Assembly: GCA_019637195.1 (NCBI GenBank)
Contig: JAHBWA010000015.1
Location: forward strand, 1-64,000
DNA length: 64,000 bases
DNA from: Labilithrix sp.
GTDB taxonomy: Bacteria > Myxococcota_A > Polyangia > Polyangiales > Polyangiaceae
Direction: 5' to 3'
Part shown: positions 35,369-44,662 of the stretch, in pieces
How positions within the stretch are numbered: the stretch's first letter is position 1
Layout of the letters: each line of letters starts with the position of its first letter
Translations under genes and position numbers: made by a program
Notes under the pieces: model-generated
The model's input: the letters and a program-made list of their open reading frames with translations, nothing else
Database searches by the model: none
What the model was told of the DNA's origin: nothing

Positions 35369-37513
35369 TCAGGGCGGCGTGCAGGAGTCGATCCCCTGGA
35401 TCCAGGCCCGGATCTGCTGCACGGCGCGCTCGTCCACGACCGACGTCGCCAGCGGCGGCATCCGTCCGGTCTGCTCACCGCGCATCCGCGCGACGAGGAT
35501 CGACACGTCCGGGTTGCCCGGAACGATCACCCGCGGGTCCTCGCGACCGATGACCTCGAAGAACGCGGCGCTGTCGCAGCCGGTCTCGGCGAGGGGGCTC
35601 GAGAAGCGGAGGTCGGCGTTCCCGCGCCCCGGGCCGCCGGGTCGATGGCAATGCGCGCAGTTCGCGTGCAGGTACGCGCGAGCCCAATCCTCGGGCGCGG
35701 CCTTGGTGTCCTCGCGCGCCGGGAAGCGCGGGAGCATCGCCACCGCGCCGAGCGGCTCCTCGAACAGGCCGACGTGGTCGAGCGTCGCGAGCTGGTTCGC
35801 GCGGCGCCGGTCGGGGTAGACGGTCGTGTGGTTCAGCTGCGCGACGTGCAGCCCGAGCGTGAAGCCCGCTGCTTGGGTGTGGCACGAGCCGCACTGCGCG
35901 CGGCTCGGGAACGTGTACGGCTTGCCGCCGATGTCCGTCACCTTCCCGTTGTCGAGGAGCGTCGCGTCGCGTCCGTCCTTCGACCACTCGTACGAGTAGC
36001 CACCCCACTCGCCGTCGGCGTGGCGCACGAGGAGCCGCGTCTCGATCGGGCGCGCGCCGGTGAGGAACGTCTTGACCAGCACCGACCCGACCGGCATCTC
36101 GAAGTCGCCGTCTTCGCCGACGCGGATCGTCGCGCCGTCCGGCACCGCCATGAACCGGGACTTGTCGGTCCCGTCGGACCAGAGGGGCATCGCGACGGAG
36201 TAGGGGAGGAGCCCGGGCGGCGCCTCGGTCGGGCGCGCCATGTCCACGCAGCCGGTCTCGCCGAGCGTCTCGGGGACCGAGCGCCCGTCGATGTTCGCCT
36301 CGATCGTCCAGAGGCCGCCGACGTGATCGGAGACGAGGAGCTCTCCCTCCGGCGTGAGCGCGAACGAGGTCACGTTCTTTCCGGACTCGACGAGGAGGCT
36401 CGCGGACGTGCTCGTGGTCGCCGCCTCCGTCCGCGCGATGTGCTCGATCCGACCGCTCACGAAATCGGCGAACACGAGCTGTCCGCGGAGCCACGGGAAC
36501 CGCGTGCCGGTGTAGACCGGGCCGCCGACGATCGCGCCGCCGCCGAAGTTGACGTACTCGTGCACGGGATCGACGAAGGCCGCCGGGTCGCACGGGGCGT
36601 CGCCCTTGCAGTGCGCGCCCTCGCGGATCGGCCAGCCGAAGTTCTCGCCGCCGCGGACGCGGTTCACCTCTTCGTAGGAGTGGAGGCCGACGTCGCCGAC
36701 CCAGAGCACCGGCTCGTCGGGGTCGAAGCTCCAGCCGTGAGGATTGCGGAGGCCGAGCGCGAAGATCTCGGGGCGCGCGTCCTTCGTGGCGACGAACGGG
36801 TTGTCCGGCGGGATCGCGTAGGGCGTCTGCGAGACGTCGATGCGCAGGATCTTCCCGGCGAGCGACGTCAGGTCCTGCGCGAGCGGTCCGCCGTCCCAGC
36901 CGCCGTCGCCGACGGGGACGTAGAGCATCCCGTCGCGCCCGTAGCCCGGCGGTCCGCCGTGGTGGCTCGTCTCGGCGGGGCGCTCGATCGAGAGGATCTC
37001 GACGATCGAGTCGCTCGTGATCGACGCGCCGCCGTCGAAGCTGCGGGCGTGGGCGACGACGAGCCGGACGCGCGAGGGATCCTCCGTGGGCGCCGTGTAC
37101 TTCAGGACCAGGCCGCCGGTCGTCTCGAACGCGGGGTCGAACGCGAGGCCGAGCAGCCCGTCCTCGTAGCCGAGCCCCTTCACCACGCCGCGCAGGTCGG
37201 CGACGAGCTCGGCCTCGTAGGCGTCGGGCCGATCGACGAACCGCTTCACCGTCCCGCGCTGCTCGACGACGTAATAGAACGTGTCGCTCGGGTGCCGGAC
37301 GATGGCGACCGGGCCCTCGAACGAGAGCTCGGGGTAGGCGCGGACGGCCCGCGCGACTCCGGGCCGGACGTCGAAACCCTGGCAGGCGTGGGGCACCGGC
37401 CGCGTCTCGTAGCCCGACGGCACGTCGTGGTAGACGACCCGGCCGCCGCGTTCGCAGCTCGGAAGCGCCAAGAGTGCAGGAAGGAGCAAGCTCGCGAGCC
37501 GACCGCCTCGCAT
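35369..37513 (-). CDS. Sugar-dehydrogenase-like / diheme cytochrome lipoprotein
   Basis: The 714-residue lipoprotein (hydrophobic signal, Cys in ALPSCERGG) fuses two modules. Residues about 60-400 are a six-bladed beta-propeller of the glucose/sorbosone dehydrogenase type, with YEDGLLGLAFDP, SHHGGPPGYGRDGMLYVPVG and RNPHGWSFDP. The rest resembles the SO2930 diheme cytochrome family, with two haem c sites, CGSCH near residue 540 and CAHCH near 617, each with its own following segment. It probably oxidises a substrate in the periplasm or outer membrane and passes electrons to the haems. The cofactor (PQQ or none) and substrate cannot be told from sequence. No maturation genes are adjacent. Confidence 0.87.
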   Translation of the reverse strand: MRGGRLASLLLPALLALPSCERGGRVVYHDVPSGYETRPVPHACQGFDVRPGVARAVRAYPELSFEGPVAIVRHPSDTFYYVVEQRGTVKRFVDRPDAYEAELVADLRGVVKGLGYEDGLLGLAFDPAFETTGGLVLKYTAPTEDPSRVRLVVAHARSFDGGASITSDSIVEILSIERPAETSHHGGPPGYGRDGMLYVPVGDGGWDGGPLAQDLTSLAGKILRIDVSQTPYAIPPDNPFVATKDARPEIFALGLRNPHGWSFDPDEPVLWVGDVGLHSYEEVNRVRGGENFGWPIREGAHCKGDAPCDPAAFVDPVHEYVNFGGGAIVGGPVYTGTRFPWLRGQLVFADFVSGRIEHIARTEAATTSTSASLLVESGKNVTSFALTPEGELLVSDHVGGLWTIEANIDGRSVPETLGETGCVDMARPTEAPPGLLPYSVAMPLWSDGTDKSRFMAVPDGATIRVGEDGDFEMPVGSVLVKTFLTGARPIETRLLVRHADGEWGGYSYEWSKDGRDATLLDNGKVTDIGGKPYTFPSRAQCGSCHTQAAGFTLGLHVAQLNHTTVYPDRRRANQLATLDHVGLFEEPLGAVAMLPRFPAREDTKAAPEDWARAYLHANCAHCHRPGGPGRGNADLRFSSPLAETGCDSAAFFEVIGREDPRVIVPGNPDVSILVARMRGEQTGRMPPLATSVVDERAVQQIRAWIQGIDSCTPP

Positions 37514-37657
37514 AAGAGTGAAACCATACCAGGCGCACGCGACAACGCGAGATCGTCGCCGTTCGAACCGACGAGCCGCGCGTACGCGGCGCCCGTCCGT
37601 TCGATGGGCGCCACTACGCGCGGTACGTGGCGTCGCGCGGCGGCGCCCTTCGTCGCC

Positions 37658-38626
37658 TCAGTCGCGCTCGCCGTCGAGCGGTTCGAGCGCGAAGAGCGCG
37701 TCGGCGCGCACGTCCTTGCCGTCGGTCGCGACGAACGCGCGCCCATCGGCGAACGTGAGCCCCTCGGGCTTGGCGACGCGCGGCGGGAGCGAGTAGACCG
37801 CCTTCAGATCGATCTTCGACTCGCCGACGTCGAGCGTCCGCTCGACGCGCGCGACGGCGCGCCCCTGGTCGCTCAAGAGGAAGAGGCGGCCTTCGGCGTC
37901 GACCGCGAGGTCCGACACGTCGCCGAGGAGCCGGGTGTCCTTGTCCTTCAAGAGCCAGTGGGCGAGCGGGACGAGATCGCCGTCGCCCTCCTCGGGCAGC
38001 GGGAACGCGCGATCGCCGAGCGCGAGCTCGGGTCGATATCCCTCGGCGACGGAGCCCTTGGGGCCGAGCTCCACGACGGCGGACGGCCGCTTCTCCTTCG
38101 CGACGAGCACGTGACCGTTGGAGAGGAGGACGAGCCCCTCTCCGCGCGAGTTCGCCTCGGCCTTCCACGCTGCGGCGAGCTCGTGCTTCTTGGGGATCGC
38201 GATCCGGAAGCGGTGGGTGACGCGCGTGAGGTCCGGCGCGATCACCGAGAGGGTGTCCGTCGACTCGGCGAGCACGAAGACGCGACCCGCGCCGTCGCCC
38301 GCGACGGCCTCCCACTGCGAGGCGCGCTTGCCGAAGAGGCGCGACAGGTCGTGCGTCCGGACGTCGGCGACGTGGTCGCCGGGCTCGACCGAGAACGACA
38401 CGAGCGTGGTCGACGCGTCGCCGACGGCGAGGTACTCCGTCACCCCGGAGACACGCCGCTGCCCCAGTCCAGACACCTCGACGATGGGCAGGGGCGTCGC
38501 CGCGACGGTCTCGATCCGGCTCGCGCGGAGCTCGTCTTCGCCGAGCCCTTCGCCGGCGTCGGCGCGTTCGGGAGACGCCGCGCAGGCGGTCGTCAGCAGG
38601 GCGGCGGCGAGCAAACGCGAGCGCAT
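37658..38626 (-). CDS. Secreted beta-propeller lipoprotein (SdiA-regulated-like)
   Basis: The 322-residue product has a signal sequence and probable lipobox (LLAAALLTTACAASPE). The mature part looks like a beta propeller with repeated strand pairs: YLAVGDASTTLVSF, GRVFVLAESTDTLSVI, GLVLLSNGHVLVAKEKRPS, VSDLAVDAEGRLFLLSDQGR. The segment VAKPEGLTFADGRAFVATDG is typical of SdiA-regulated and esterase-like-phytase propellers. It may bind or hydrolyse a ligand at the cell surface, but no catalytic residue can be assigned. The ATG at 38626 leaves a proper signal peptide; an upstream start would add ten residues. It is on the same strand as the vWA gene, 174 bp away. Confidence 0.75.
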   Translation of the reverse strand: MRSRLLAAALLTTACAASPERADAGEGLGEDELRASRIETVAATPLPIVEVSGLGQRRVSGVTEYLAVGDASTTLVSFSVEPGDHVADVRTHDLSRLFGKRASQWEAVAGDGAGRVFVLAESTDTLSVIAPDLTRVTHRFRIAIPKKHELAAAWKAEANSRGEGLVLLSNGHVLVAKEKRPSAVVELGPKGSVAEGYRPELALGDRAFPLPEEGDGDLVPLAHWLLKDKDTRLLGDVSDLAVDAEGRLFLLSDQGRAVARVERTLDVGESKIDLKAVYSLPPRVAKPEGLTFADGRAFVATDGKDVRADALFALEPLDGERD

Positions 38627-38800
38627 CGGGGCACGCTCGCGCAACAATGACGCCACATTGGCGACACAATCCTACATTAGAAATTCCAGGCACTTGGCGT
38701 CGGGGGCGGGCCGCGCGCTCGCCGCGGGGGGAGGATCGCCCGTGATCCGGCGCGCGGCCGCCGGGCGCGAAGGCCTGCGCAATCGGCCCTCGCCGCGCGC

Positions 38801-40270
38801 TCAGAACCCCATGTCCTTCATGCCGCTCGCGTTCATCTCGAGCGCGTCGTTGCGCTGCGCCGCCTTGGGCTTGCTGGGCATCGCCTGCGTCGTCGCGCGC
38901 GCGGCGGCGATGCGCGTCTGCGCTTCGGCGATGCGCTTCTTCTCCGCGGGGGCGGACACGACGCGCGCCTGCGCGGCGAGCGACGCCTCGGCGCGCGCCA
39001 GCTCCTTGTCGGCGTCCATGAACTGGCCGTCGTTGATGCGCTGCGCGGCCGCCATCTGGATCTTCGCCGACTCCTGGATCGCGACGATCGCCTTGGTGCG
39101 CGAGCTCGCGTGGCTCGCGACGGCGGCCTCGTCGCCGGTGAGCTGGGTGCGCGCGACGACCTCCTGCACGCGCTCGAGGTCGCCGTCCTCGGCGTCGCGG
39201 AAGCGGAGGCGCACGCTGGCGAGCGAGCGCGTCTGACCCTCGAACGACGCGGGATCGGTGATACGCACGCGCACGAGCGCCTCGCGGTGCTGACCGGCGT
39301 GGAGGGCGCCGAGCGGGATGCGGAGCGATCCGCCGTCGTGCCAGTCCGCGCGGACGCCGTCGGCGCCCACCAGCGCGACGCCCGGAGCAGGCACGATCTC
39401 GACAAACGAGTCGCTCGCGAGCGTGGCGTTCAGGAGCGCGAGCTCGCTCTTGAGGATGCTCGCCATCTCGCGCGGCTCGCCGAGGTGATAGAGCCGCCCG
39501 CTCGACCGCACCGCGAGCGCGTTGAGCGTCCGCTCGTCGTAGTCGTTGCCGACGCCGAGCGACGTGACCTGCGCGCGGAAGCGGAGGCCGCGCTCGGCGA
39601 TGGCGCCGAGCGTCTCGGGCGACGAGGGGCCGACGTTCGCGATGCCGTCGGAGATGACGACGATGCGGCGCAGGCTGTGCGTCGCGGGCGCCGCCGCGAC
39701 CTGGCTCTCGGCGAGCGTGAGGCCGTCGAACATGTTCGTCGAACCGCTCACGCCGAGCGCGGCGATGGCGCGGAGGAGCCGCGCGCGCGACTCCGCGGTG
39801 AGCCGCGTCGGCGGGACGACGGTGCGCGCGGTGTCCGAGAAGGTGTCGAGCGCGACGATGTCGCCGTCCGCGAGGTTGTTCACGAGCATCGCCGCGGCGC
39901 TGCGCGCGTTCTCGATCTTGGCGCCGGCCATCGAGCCGGACGTGTCGACCACGAGCGCGAGCTCCATCGGCGGCCTGACCTCGGGGCGGACGTCGGGGAC
40001 GTCGACCCACACGCCGAGGAACGTCTCGCGCGTGCTCGACATCAGCATGTCGCCCTCCGCCGCCGCGCCGATCCACGTCCCGTCGCGGGACGCGCGCCGC
40101 CCGTCGGCGGGTTCGGCGACCGCGACCTCCGCCGCGCCGCCCGGCGAGGCCGCGCCGGCGGTCGTGGCCGCCGGCGCCTTCGCGCTCGACCTTGCGCTGC
40201 CCGCGCTGCCGCACGCGGTGCCCGCGAGCGCCATCACCAGCCCGAACCCGACGATCGTCGCTTTGCGCAT
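38801..40270 (-). CDS. von Willebrand factor A-domain exported protein
   Basis: The 489-residue protein has a signal sequence and possible lipobox (VMALAGTAC), an Ala/Ser-rich linker, and a vWA domain from about residue 100. Its metal-ion-dependent adhesion site is complete: D109-T-S-G-S-M, the Thr-containing SGSTNMFDGLTLAE, and VVISDGIANVG. The later part (about 290-380) is a beta sandwich, and the C-terminus (from about 390) is helical with Ala/Gln/Arg-rich stretches. Such proteins bind ligands through a metal in the periplasm or outside the cell. The start ATG at 40270 follows GAGAGGGA. It is divergent from the MacA-type gene, with 216 bp between. Confidence 0.87.
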   Translation of the reverse strand: MRKATIVGFGLVMALAGTACGSAGSARSSAKAPAATTAGAASPGGAAEVAVAEPADGRRASRDGTWIGAAAEGDMLMSSTRETFLGVWVDVPDVRPEVRPPMELALVVDTSGSMAGAKIENARSAAAMLVNNLADGDIVALDTFSDTARTVVPPTRLTAESRARLLRAIAALGVSGSTNMFDGLTLAESQVAAAPATHSLRRIVVISDGIANVGPSSPETLGAIAERGLRFRAQVTSLGVGNDYDERTLNALAVRSSGRLYHLGEPREMASILKSELALLNATLASDSFVEIVPAPGVALVGADGVRADWHDGGSLRIPLGALHAGQHREALVRVRITDPASFEGQTRSLASVRLRFRDAEDGDLERVQEVVARTQLTGDEAAVASHASSRTKAIVAIQESAKIQMAAAQRINDGQFMDADKELARAEASLAAQARVVSAPAEKKRIAEAQTRIAAARATTQAMPSKPKAAQRNDALEMNASGMKDMGF

Positions 40271-40486
40271 GAACGTGTCCCTCTCGCCCGGCCGGCGGGC
40301 GTCCCGGAGCCTTCGAAACGTGGTGAAGTTCGCCGCCCCGCGGGAGCGCTGGACGCGCCGCGGCGGAACGCGAGACGGCTCTGCCGTGCCGACCCGGCGT
40401 AGACGCGGCCGGCGCGAAAAGGATCTACGGCTCGTCGGCTTTCGGCTCGCAGCGGGCCTCAGGCGGCCTAAGATCCCAGGGCGCCG

Positions 40487-42028
40487 ATGCTCAAGAAGGC
40501 CGCGTCCTTCCTCGTCCTTGTCCTGGTGCTGGCCGGTGTGGCCTCCGGCGTCTGGTGGTGGCGCTCGCGCAACGCCGTGCCGGACGTCACGTACCGGACC
40601 GCGCCGATCGAGAAGCGCAAGATCGTCGCGCGCGTGACCGCGAGCGGGACGCTGGAGGCGACGGTCACGGTGCAGATCGGCGCGCAGGTGAGCGGTCGTG
40701 TCGCGAAGCTCTCCGCGGACTACAACTCCGCGGTGAAGAAGGGGCAGGTGATCGCCAAGATCGATCCGCAGCTCTTCATCGCGGCGGTCGAGCGGGAGCG
40801 GGCGAACTTCGCGGCCGCCAAGGCCGGCGTCGTCCGCGCCGAGGCCCAGCAACGCGACGCCGATCTCGTGCTCAAGCGCGCGACCTCGCTGACCGAGCAG
40901 GGGCTCGCTTCCGCGGCGGAGCTCCAGACCGCGCAGACGAACGTAGCGGTCGCGGTCGCGCAGACCGAGGTCGCGAAGGCGACGCTGCAGCAGGCGAGCG
41001 CCGCGCTGAACCAGGCGCAGGTGAACCTCTCGTACACCGACATCATCTCGCCGATCGACGGCGTGGTGCTCTCGCGCAGCGTCGACGTCGGTCAGACCGT
41101 GGCCTCGTCGCTCCAGGCGCCCGTGCTCTTCACGATCGCCGAGGACCTCCGGAAGATGCAGGTCCACACGAGCGTCGCCGAGGGCGACGTCGGCCGCCTC
41201 CAGCCTGGGATGGAGACGTGGTTCACGGTCGACGCGTTCCCCGGGCAGCGCTTCAAGGGCACGATCGCGCAGATCCGGAACGCCGCGCAGACCGTGCAGA
41301 ACGTCGTCACCTACGACGCGGTGATCGACGTCGACAACGAGGACCTCCGGCTGCGCCCCGGGATGACCGCGACGACGACGATCGTGTTCGCAGAGAGGAG
41401 CGACGTGCTCGCCATCCCGAACGCGGCGATGCGCTTCAAGCCGCCGGCGGAGATCGCCTCGGCCATCGCGTCGAGCCGCGCCGCGAGCCCCGCCGCCTCG
41501 CTGTCGGTCACCGCCGCGGACGGCGCGCCGCTCGCCGGATCGTCTCCCCGTCCTGCCGGCGTCGGTCCGGGCGCGCGCCCTGCCGGGAGTGGTCCGGGGG
41601 TGGGGCCTGCCGGGCGTGATCCGGGGGAGCGTCCCGCCGCGGGAGCCCCGGGGGAGCGTCCCGCCGCGGGAGCCCCGGCCGAGCGTCCTGCCGGAGGTGG
41701 TCCGGGCGCGCGTCCTGCCGGGGGAGCCCCGGGGGAGCGTCCCGCCGCGGGCGCCCCGGGGGAGCGTCCCGCCGCGGGAGCCCCGGCCGAGCGTCCGTCG
41801 CGCGCGCCGAGCGGCGCGCCGAGCGAGCCGTCGTCGCGGACCGTCTTCGTCCTCCGCGGCGGCCGGCCGGAGTCGGTCGACGTGAAGACGGGCCTCTCGG
41901 ACGGGACGCTCACCGAGGTCGTCTCGGGTGATCTCGCGGAGGGCGACCTCGTCATCCTCGAAGCGAACGTCGCCGGTCGGCCGGCGAGCGCGGGCGGCCC
42001 GCCGCCGCGCATGGGACGCATGTTCTAG
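40487..42028 (+). CDS. MacA-type periplasmic adaptor of an ABC exporter
   Basis: A membrane-fusion protein that links an inner-membrane exporter to an outer-membrane channel. The 513 residues begin with a membrane anchor (AASFLVLVLVLAGVASGVWW). A lipoyl-like half follows (VTVQIGAQVSGRVAKLSADY), then an alpha-hairpin rich in Ala/Glu/Gln (about 105-170), the second lipoyl half (DIISPIDGVVLSRSVDVGQ) and a beta-barrel part. An inserted stretch, at residues 356-436, contains nine consecutive nonapeptides of the PAGGAPGER type, absent from ordinary MacA. A C-terminal beta strand segment follows (RTVFVLRGGRPESVDVKTGL). The MacB-type ATPase and permease genes follow directly, so the three genes form one exporter operon. 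Confidence 0.93.
   Translation: MLKKAASFLVLVLVLAGVASGVWWWRSRNAVPDVTYRTAPIEKRKIVARVTASGTLEATVTVQIGAQVSGRVAKLSADYNSAVKKGQVIAKIDPQLFIAAVERERANFAAAKAGVVRAEAQQRDADLVLKRATSLTEQGLASAAELQTAQTNVAVAVAQTEVAKATLQQASAALNQAQVNLSYTDIISPIDGVVLSRSVDVGQTVASSLQAPVLFTIAEDLRKMQVHTSVAEGDVGRLQPGMETWFTVDAFPGQRFKGTIAQIRNAAQTVQNVVTYDAVIDVDNEDLRLRPGMTATTTIVFAERSDVLAIPNAAMRFKPPAEIASAIASSRAASPAASLSVTAADGAPLAGSSPRPAGVGPGARPAGSGPGVGPAGRDPGERPAAGAPGERPAAGAPAERPAGGGPGARPAGGAPGERPAAGAPGERPAAGAPAERPSRAPSGAPSEPSSRTVFVLRGGRPESVDVKTGLSDGTLTEVVSGDLAEGDLVILEANVAGRPASAGGPPPRMGRMF
41552..41794 (+). repeat. 27-bp coding repeat in the MacA-type gene (nine copies)
   Basis: Nine 27-bp units, in frame, encode nine nonapeptides of the form P-A-[GA]-x-x-P-[GA]-x-[RG] (for example PAAGAPGER). 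Several units are identical at DNA level, showing recent expansion. The block separates the beta-barrel domain from the C-terminal strands of the adaptor. Confidence 0.92.
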
Positions 42029-42036
42029 GGGAACGC

Positions 42037-42762
42037 GTGGTCGACGAGCCCCTCATCCGCGTCGCGGACGTCGAGAAGGTCTACAAGACCGGCGACGTCG
42101 AGGTGCGCGCGCTGCGCGGCGTCTCGCTCGACGTGCGCCCCGGCGAGTTCGTCGCGATCATGGGCTCGTCCGGCTCGGGCAAGTCCACGCTGATGAACCT
42201 GCTCGGGTGCCTCGATCGCCCGACGTCGGGCTCGTACCGCCTCGCGGGGCGCGAGGTCGCGCAGATGAACAAGAACGAGCTCGCCGAGGTGCGGAGCGAG
42301 ATCCTCGGCTTCGTCTTCCAGAGCTTCAACCTCCTCGCGCGGACGAGCGCGCTCGAGAACGTCGAGCTGCCGCTGGTCTACCGCGGCGTGGGCGGAGCGG
42401 AGCGGCACCGCCGCGCGCGGAGCGCCCTCGAGCGCGTCGGCCTCGGGGCCCGCCTCGACCACACGCCGGCGCAGCTCTCCGGCGGGCAGCAGCAGCGCGT
42501 GGCGATCGCGCGCGCCCTCGTGGGCGATCCGAAGGTCATCCTCGCCGACGAGCCGACGGGCAACCTCGACTCGCAGACGAGCGTCGACGTGATGGCGCTC
42601 TTCCAGGAGCTCGGCCAGGCCGGCATCACCATCGTCCTCGTCACGCACGAGCCCGACATCGCGGAGTGCGCCTCGCGCGTCGTCGTCGTGAAGGACGGGC
42701 TCATCGTCACCGACCGCGCGCAGACGCCGCGTCCGGCGCGGTCCGAGGGGAGGGACGGCTGA
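42037..42762 (+). CDS. MacB/LolD-type ABC transporter ATPase
   Basis: The 241-residue ATP-binding subunit has Walker A GSSGSGKST, Q-loop VFQSFNLLART, signature LSGGQQQRVAIARAL and Walker B VILADEPTGNLD followed by the H-loop LVTHE, all intact. It powers efflux or lipoprotein or siderophore export with the permease encoded next. The start is a GTG 8 bp after the MacA stop. The gene ends in TGA, and the permease start is placed by overlap with this stop. Unlike E. coli MacB, ATPase and permease are separate proteins. Confidence 0.95.
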   Translation: MVDEPLIRVADVEKVYKTGDVEVRALRGVSLDVRPGEFVAIMGSSGSGKSTLMNLLGCLDRPTSGSYRLAGREVAQMNKNELAEVRSEILGFVFQSFNLLARTSALENVELPLVYRGVGGAERHRRARSALERVGLGARLDHTPAQLSGGQQQRVAIARALVGDPKVILADEPTGNLDSQTSVDVMALFQELGQAGITIVLVTHEPDIAECASRVVVVKDGLIVTDRAQTPRPARSEGRDG

Positions 42763-43988
42763 ACCCGCTCGTCACCATCCTCGTCGCGTTCCGGGCCGTG
42801 CTCCGGAACAAGATGCGCTCGTTCCTCACGACGCTCGGCATCATCATCGGCGTCGCCGCGGTCATCGCGATGATGGCGATCGGCGCCGGCGCGAAGGCGC
42901 AGGTCGAGCAGGCGTTCTCCGCGATGGGCACGAACCTCCTCATCGTCATGCCGGGGTCGACGACCGCGGGCGGATCGTTCGGCGGCTTCGGGAGCATGCC
43001 GACGCTCACGTGGGACGACCTCGCCGCGATCCGCGCGGAGGTGCCGGCGGTGAGGGCAGCGGCCCCGCAGCTCCGCTCGAACCAGTCGATCGTGAGCGAC
43101 GAGCTCAACTGGACCACGTCGATCACCGGGACCTCGCCCGACTACTTCGAGATCCGGAGCTGGCCGGTCGCCGTCGGCGAGCCGTTCACCCAGGCCGACG
43201 TCGACGCGGGCGCGAAGGTCGTGGTCCTCGGCCAGACGGTGGTCGAGCGCCTCTTCGGAGCCTCGGCGAACCCCGTGGGCCAGACCGTGCGCATCGGCCA
43301 GTCGCCGTTCGGCGTCGTCGGCGTCCTCGAGAAGAAGGGCCAGTCGCCGTCGGGGCAGGACTACGACGACGCCGCCTTCATCCCGATGACGACCTTCGCC
43401 CAGCGCATCCAGGGCGGCCTCGGCAAGTTCCTCACCGGGACGATCTTCGTCCAGGCGACCGGCTCGGACACCACGCAGCGCGCGATGCGCGACGTCCAGG
43501 CGCTCCTCCGCGATCGTCACCACATCCTGCCGGGCGGCGAGGACGACTTCTCGATCCGCAACCTCTCCGAGGTCGCGAGCGCTCAGCAACAAGGGACCGA
43601 GACGATGACGACGCTCCTCGCGAGCGTCGCCGCGGTCTCTCTCCTGGTCGGCGGGATCGGGATCATGAACATCATGCTCGTCAGCGTGACCGAGCGGACG
43701 CGTGAGATCGGGCTCCGGATGGCCATCGGGGCGAAGCCGCGGAGCATCCTCCTGCAGTTCCTGGTCGAGGCCCTCGTCCTCTCGCTGACCGGCGGGCTCA
43801 TCGGCGTCGCGCTCGGAGTGGGGACGGCGTCGTGGCTCGCGGGGAAGTTCCGCTGGCCGATGCAGATCCAGGTCGACGTGATCGCCATCTCCGTCGTCTT
43901 CAGCGCGCTCGTCGGCGTCGTGTTCGGGATCTACCCGGCGCGGAAGGCTTCGCAGCTCGATCCGATCGACGCGTTGCGATACGAATGA
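42759..43988 (+). CDS. MacB-type ABC transporter permease (probable CTG start)
   Basis: The 409-residue product has the FtsX/MacB topology: helix 1 (FLTTLGIIIGVAAVIAMMAI), a large periplasmic domain (about 60-270), and three C-terminal helices, with TEMTTLLASVAAVSLLVGG, GIMNIMLVSVTERTREIGLR and GIYPARKASQLDPIDALR. Homologous proteins begin with N-x-x-x-x-x-x-x-A-x-R-A-x-x-x-N-K-x-R-S, which matches translation from CTG at 42759 (NPLVTILVAFRAVLRNKMRS). No ATG, GTG or TTG is available in this frame nearby upstream. GAGGGGAGG lies just before the CTG, and the codon overlaps the previous TGA (CTGA). A GTG at 42798 would remove the first 13 residues and is the alternative. Confidence 0.92.
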   Translation: MNPLVTILVAFRAVLRNKMRSFLTTLGIIIGVAAVIAMMAIGAGAKAQVEQAFSAMGTNLLIVMPGSTTAGGSFGGFGSMPTLTWDDLAAIRAEVPAVRAAAPQLRSNQSIVSDELNWTTSITGTSPDYFEIRSWPVAVGEPFTQADVDAGAKVVVLGQTVVERLFGASANPVGQTVRIGQSPFGVVGVLEKKGQSPSGQDYDDAAFIPMTTFAQRIQGGLGKFLTGTIFVQATGSDTTQRAMRDVQALLRDRHHILPGGEDDFSIRNLSEVASAQQQGTETMTTLLASVAAVSLLVGGIGIMNIMLVSVTERTREIGLRMAIGAKPRSILLQFLVEALVLSLTGGLIGVALGVGTASWLAGKFRWPMQIQVDVIAISVVFSALVGVVFGIYPARKASQLDPIDALRYE

Positions 43989-44038
43989 CCGCCCTCGTCG
44001 TCCGACGAGCCCTACGCGAGACCGAACGAGACGCCACC

Positions 44039-44644
44039 ATGCCCACGCGCGCCGTGAAGAAGTCCGAGCCGTTCGACGCCGAGTACTACGATCGCTACTA
44101 CGGGAGCGCGCGGACGCGCGTCCACTCCGCCGAGGAGGTCGGGAGGCTGTGCTCCGCCGTGGTCTCGTTCGTCGAGTGGTGGCAGCACCCGCTCACGACC
44201 GTGCTCGACGTCGGCGCCGGCGTGGGCCTCTGGCGTCAGTGGTTCGCCAAGCGGCGGCCGAGCGTCAGGTACCGCTCGACGGAGTACAGCGCTCACGCGT
44301 GCCGCGAGTACGGCCACGAGCAGCGCGACATCACGAAGTGGCGCGCGAAGGAGCGGTTCGACCTCGTGATTTGCCAGGGCGTCCTGCCGTACGTCGACGA
44401 CGTCGGCGCGGCGAAGGCGATCGACAACCTCGCGGCGATGACCGCGGGTTTCCTCTACCTCGAGGCGATCACCAAGCGTGATCTCCGCGAGGTCTGCGAC
44501 GAGGGCCGCACCGACGTGAAGGTCTTCGAGCGCACCGGGGCGTGGTACCGCGCGCGCCTCTCGAAGCACTACGTCGAGGTCGGCTGCGGGATCTGGTGCA
44601 AGAAGGACGCGGGCGTCCTCTTCTACGAGCTCGAGGCGCGCTGA
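44039..44644 (+). CDS. Class I SAM-dependent methyltransferase
   Basis: The 201-residue product contains the SAM-binding motif I VLDVGAGVGLWRQWF, an acidic end to the second strand (RSTEYSAHACREYG), and motif IV-like DLVICQGVLPYVDD, as in small Rossmann-fold methyltransferases. The substrate is unknown. The family of the C-terminal part, which includes KKDAGVLFYELEA, was not recognised. An ATG at 43985, overlapping the permease stop (ATGA), is in frame and would add 18 residues; the internal ATG is listed because its N-terminus (MPTRAVKKSEPFDAEYYDRY) is more typical. It probably belongs to the exporter transcript. Confidence 0.82.
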   Translation: MPTRAVKKSEPFDAEYYDRYYGSARTRVHSAEEVGRLCSAVVSFVEWWQHPLTTVLDVGAGVGLWRQWFAKRRPSVRYRSTEYSAHACREYGHEQRDITKWRAKERFDLVICQGVLPYVDDVGAAKAIDNLAAMTAGFLYLEAITKRDLREVCDEGRTDVKVFERTGAWYRARLSKHYVEVGCGIWCKKDAGVLFYELEAR

Positions 44645-44662
44645 CGTCCGCCCGCGCGGCGC

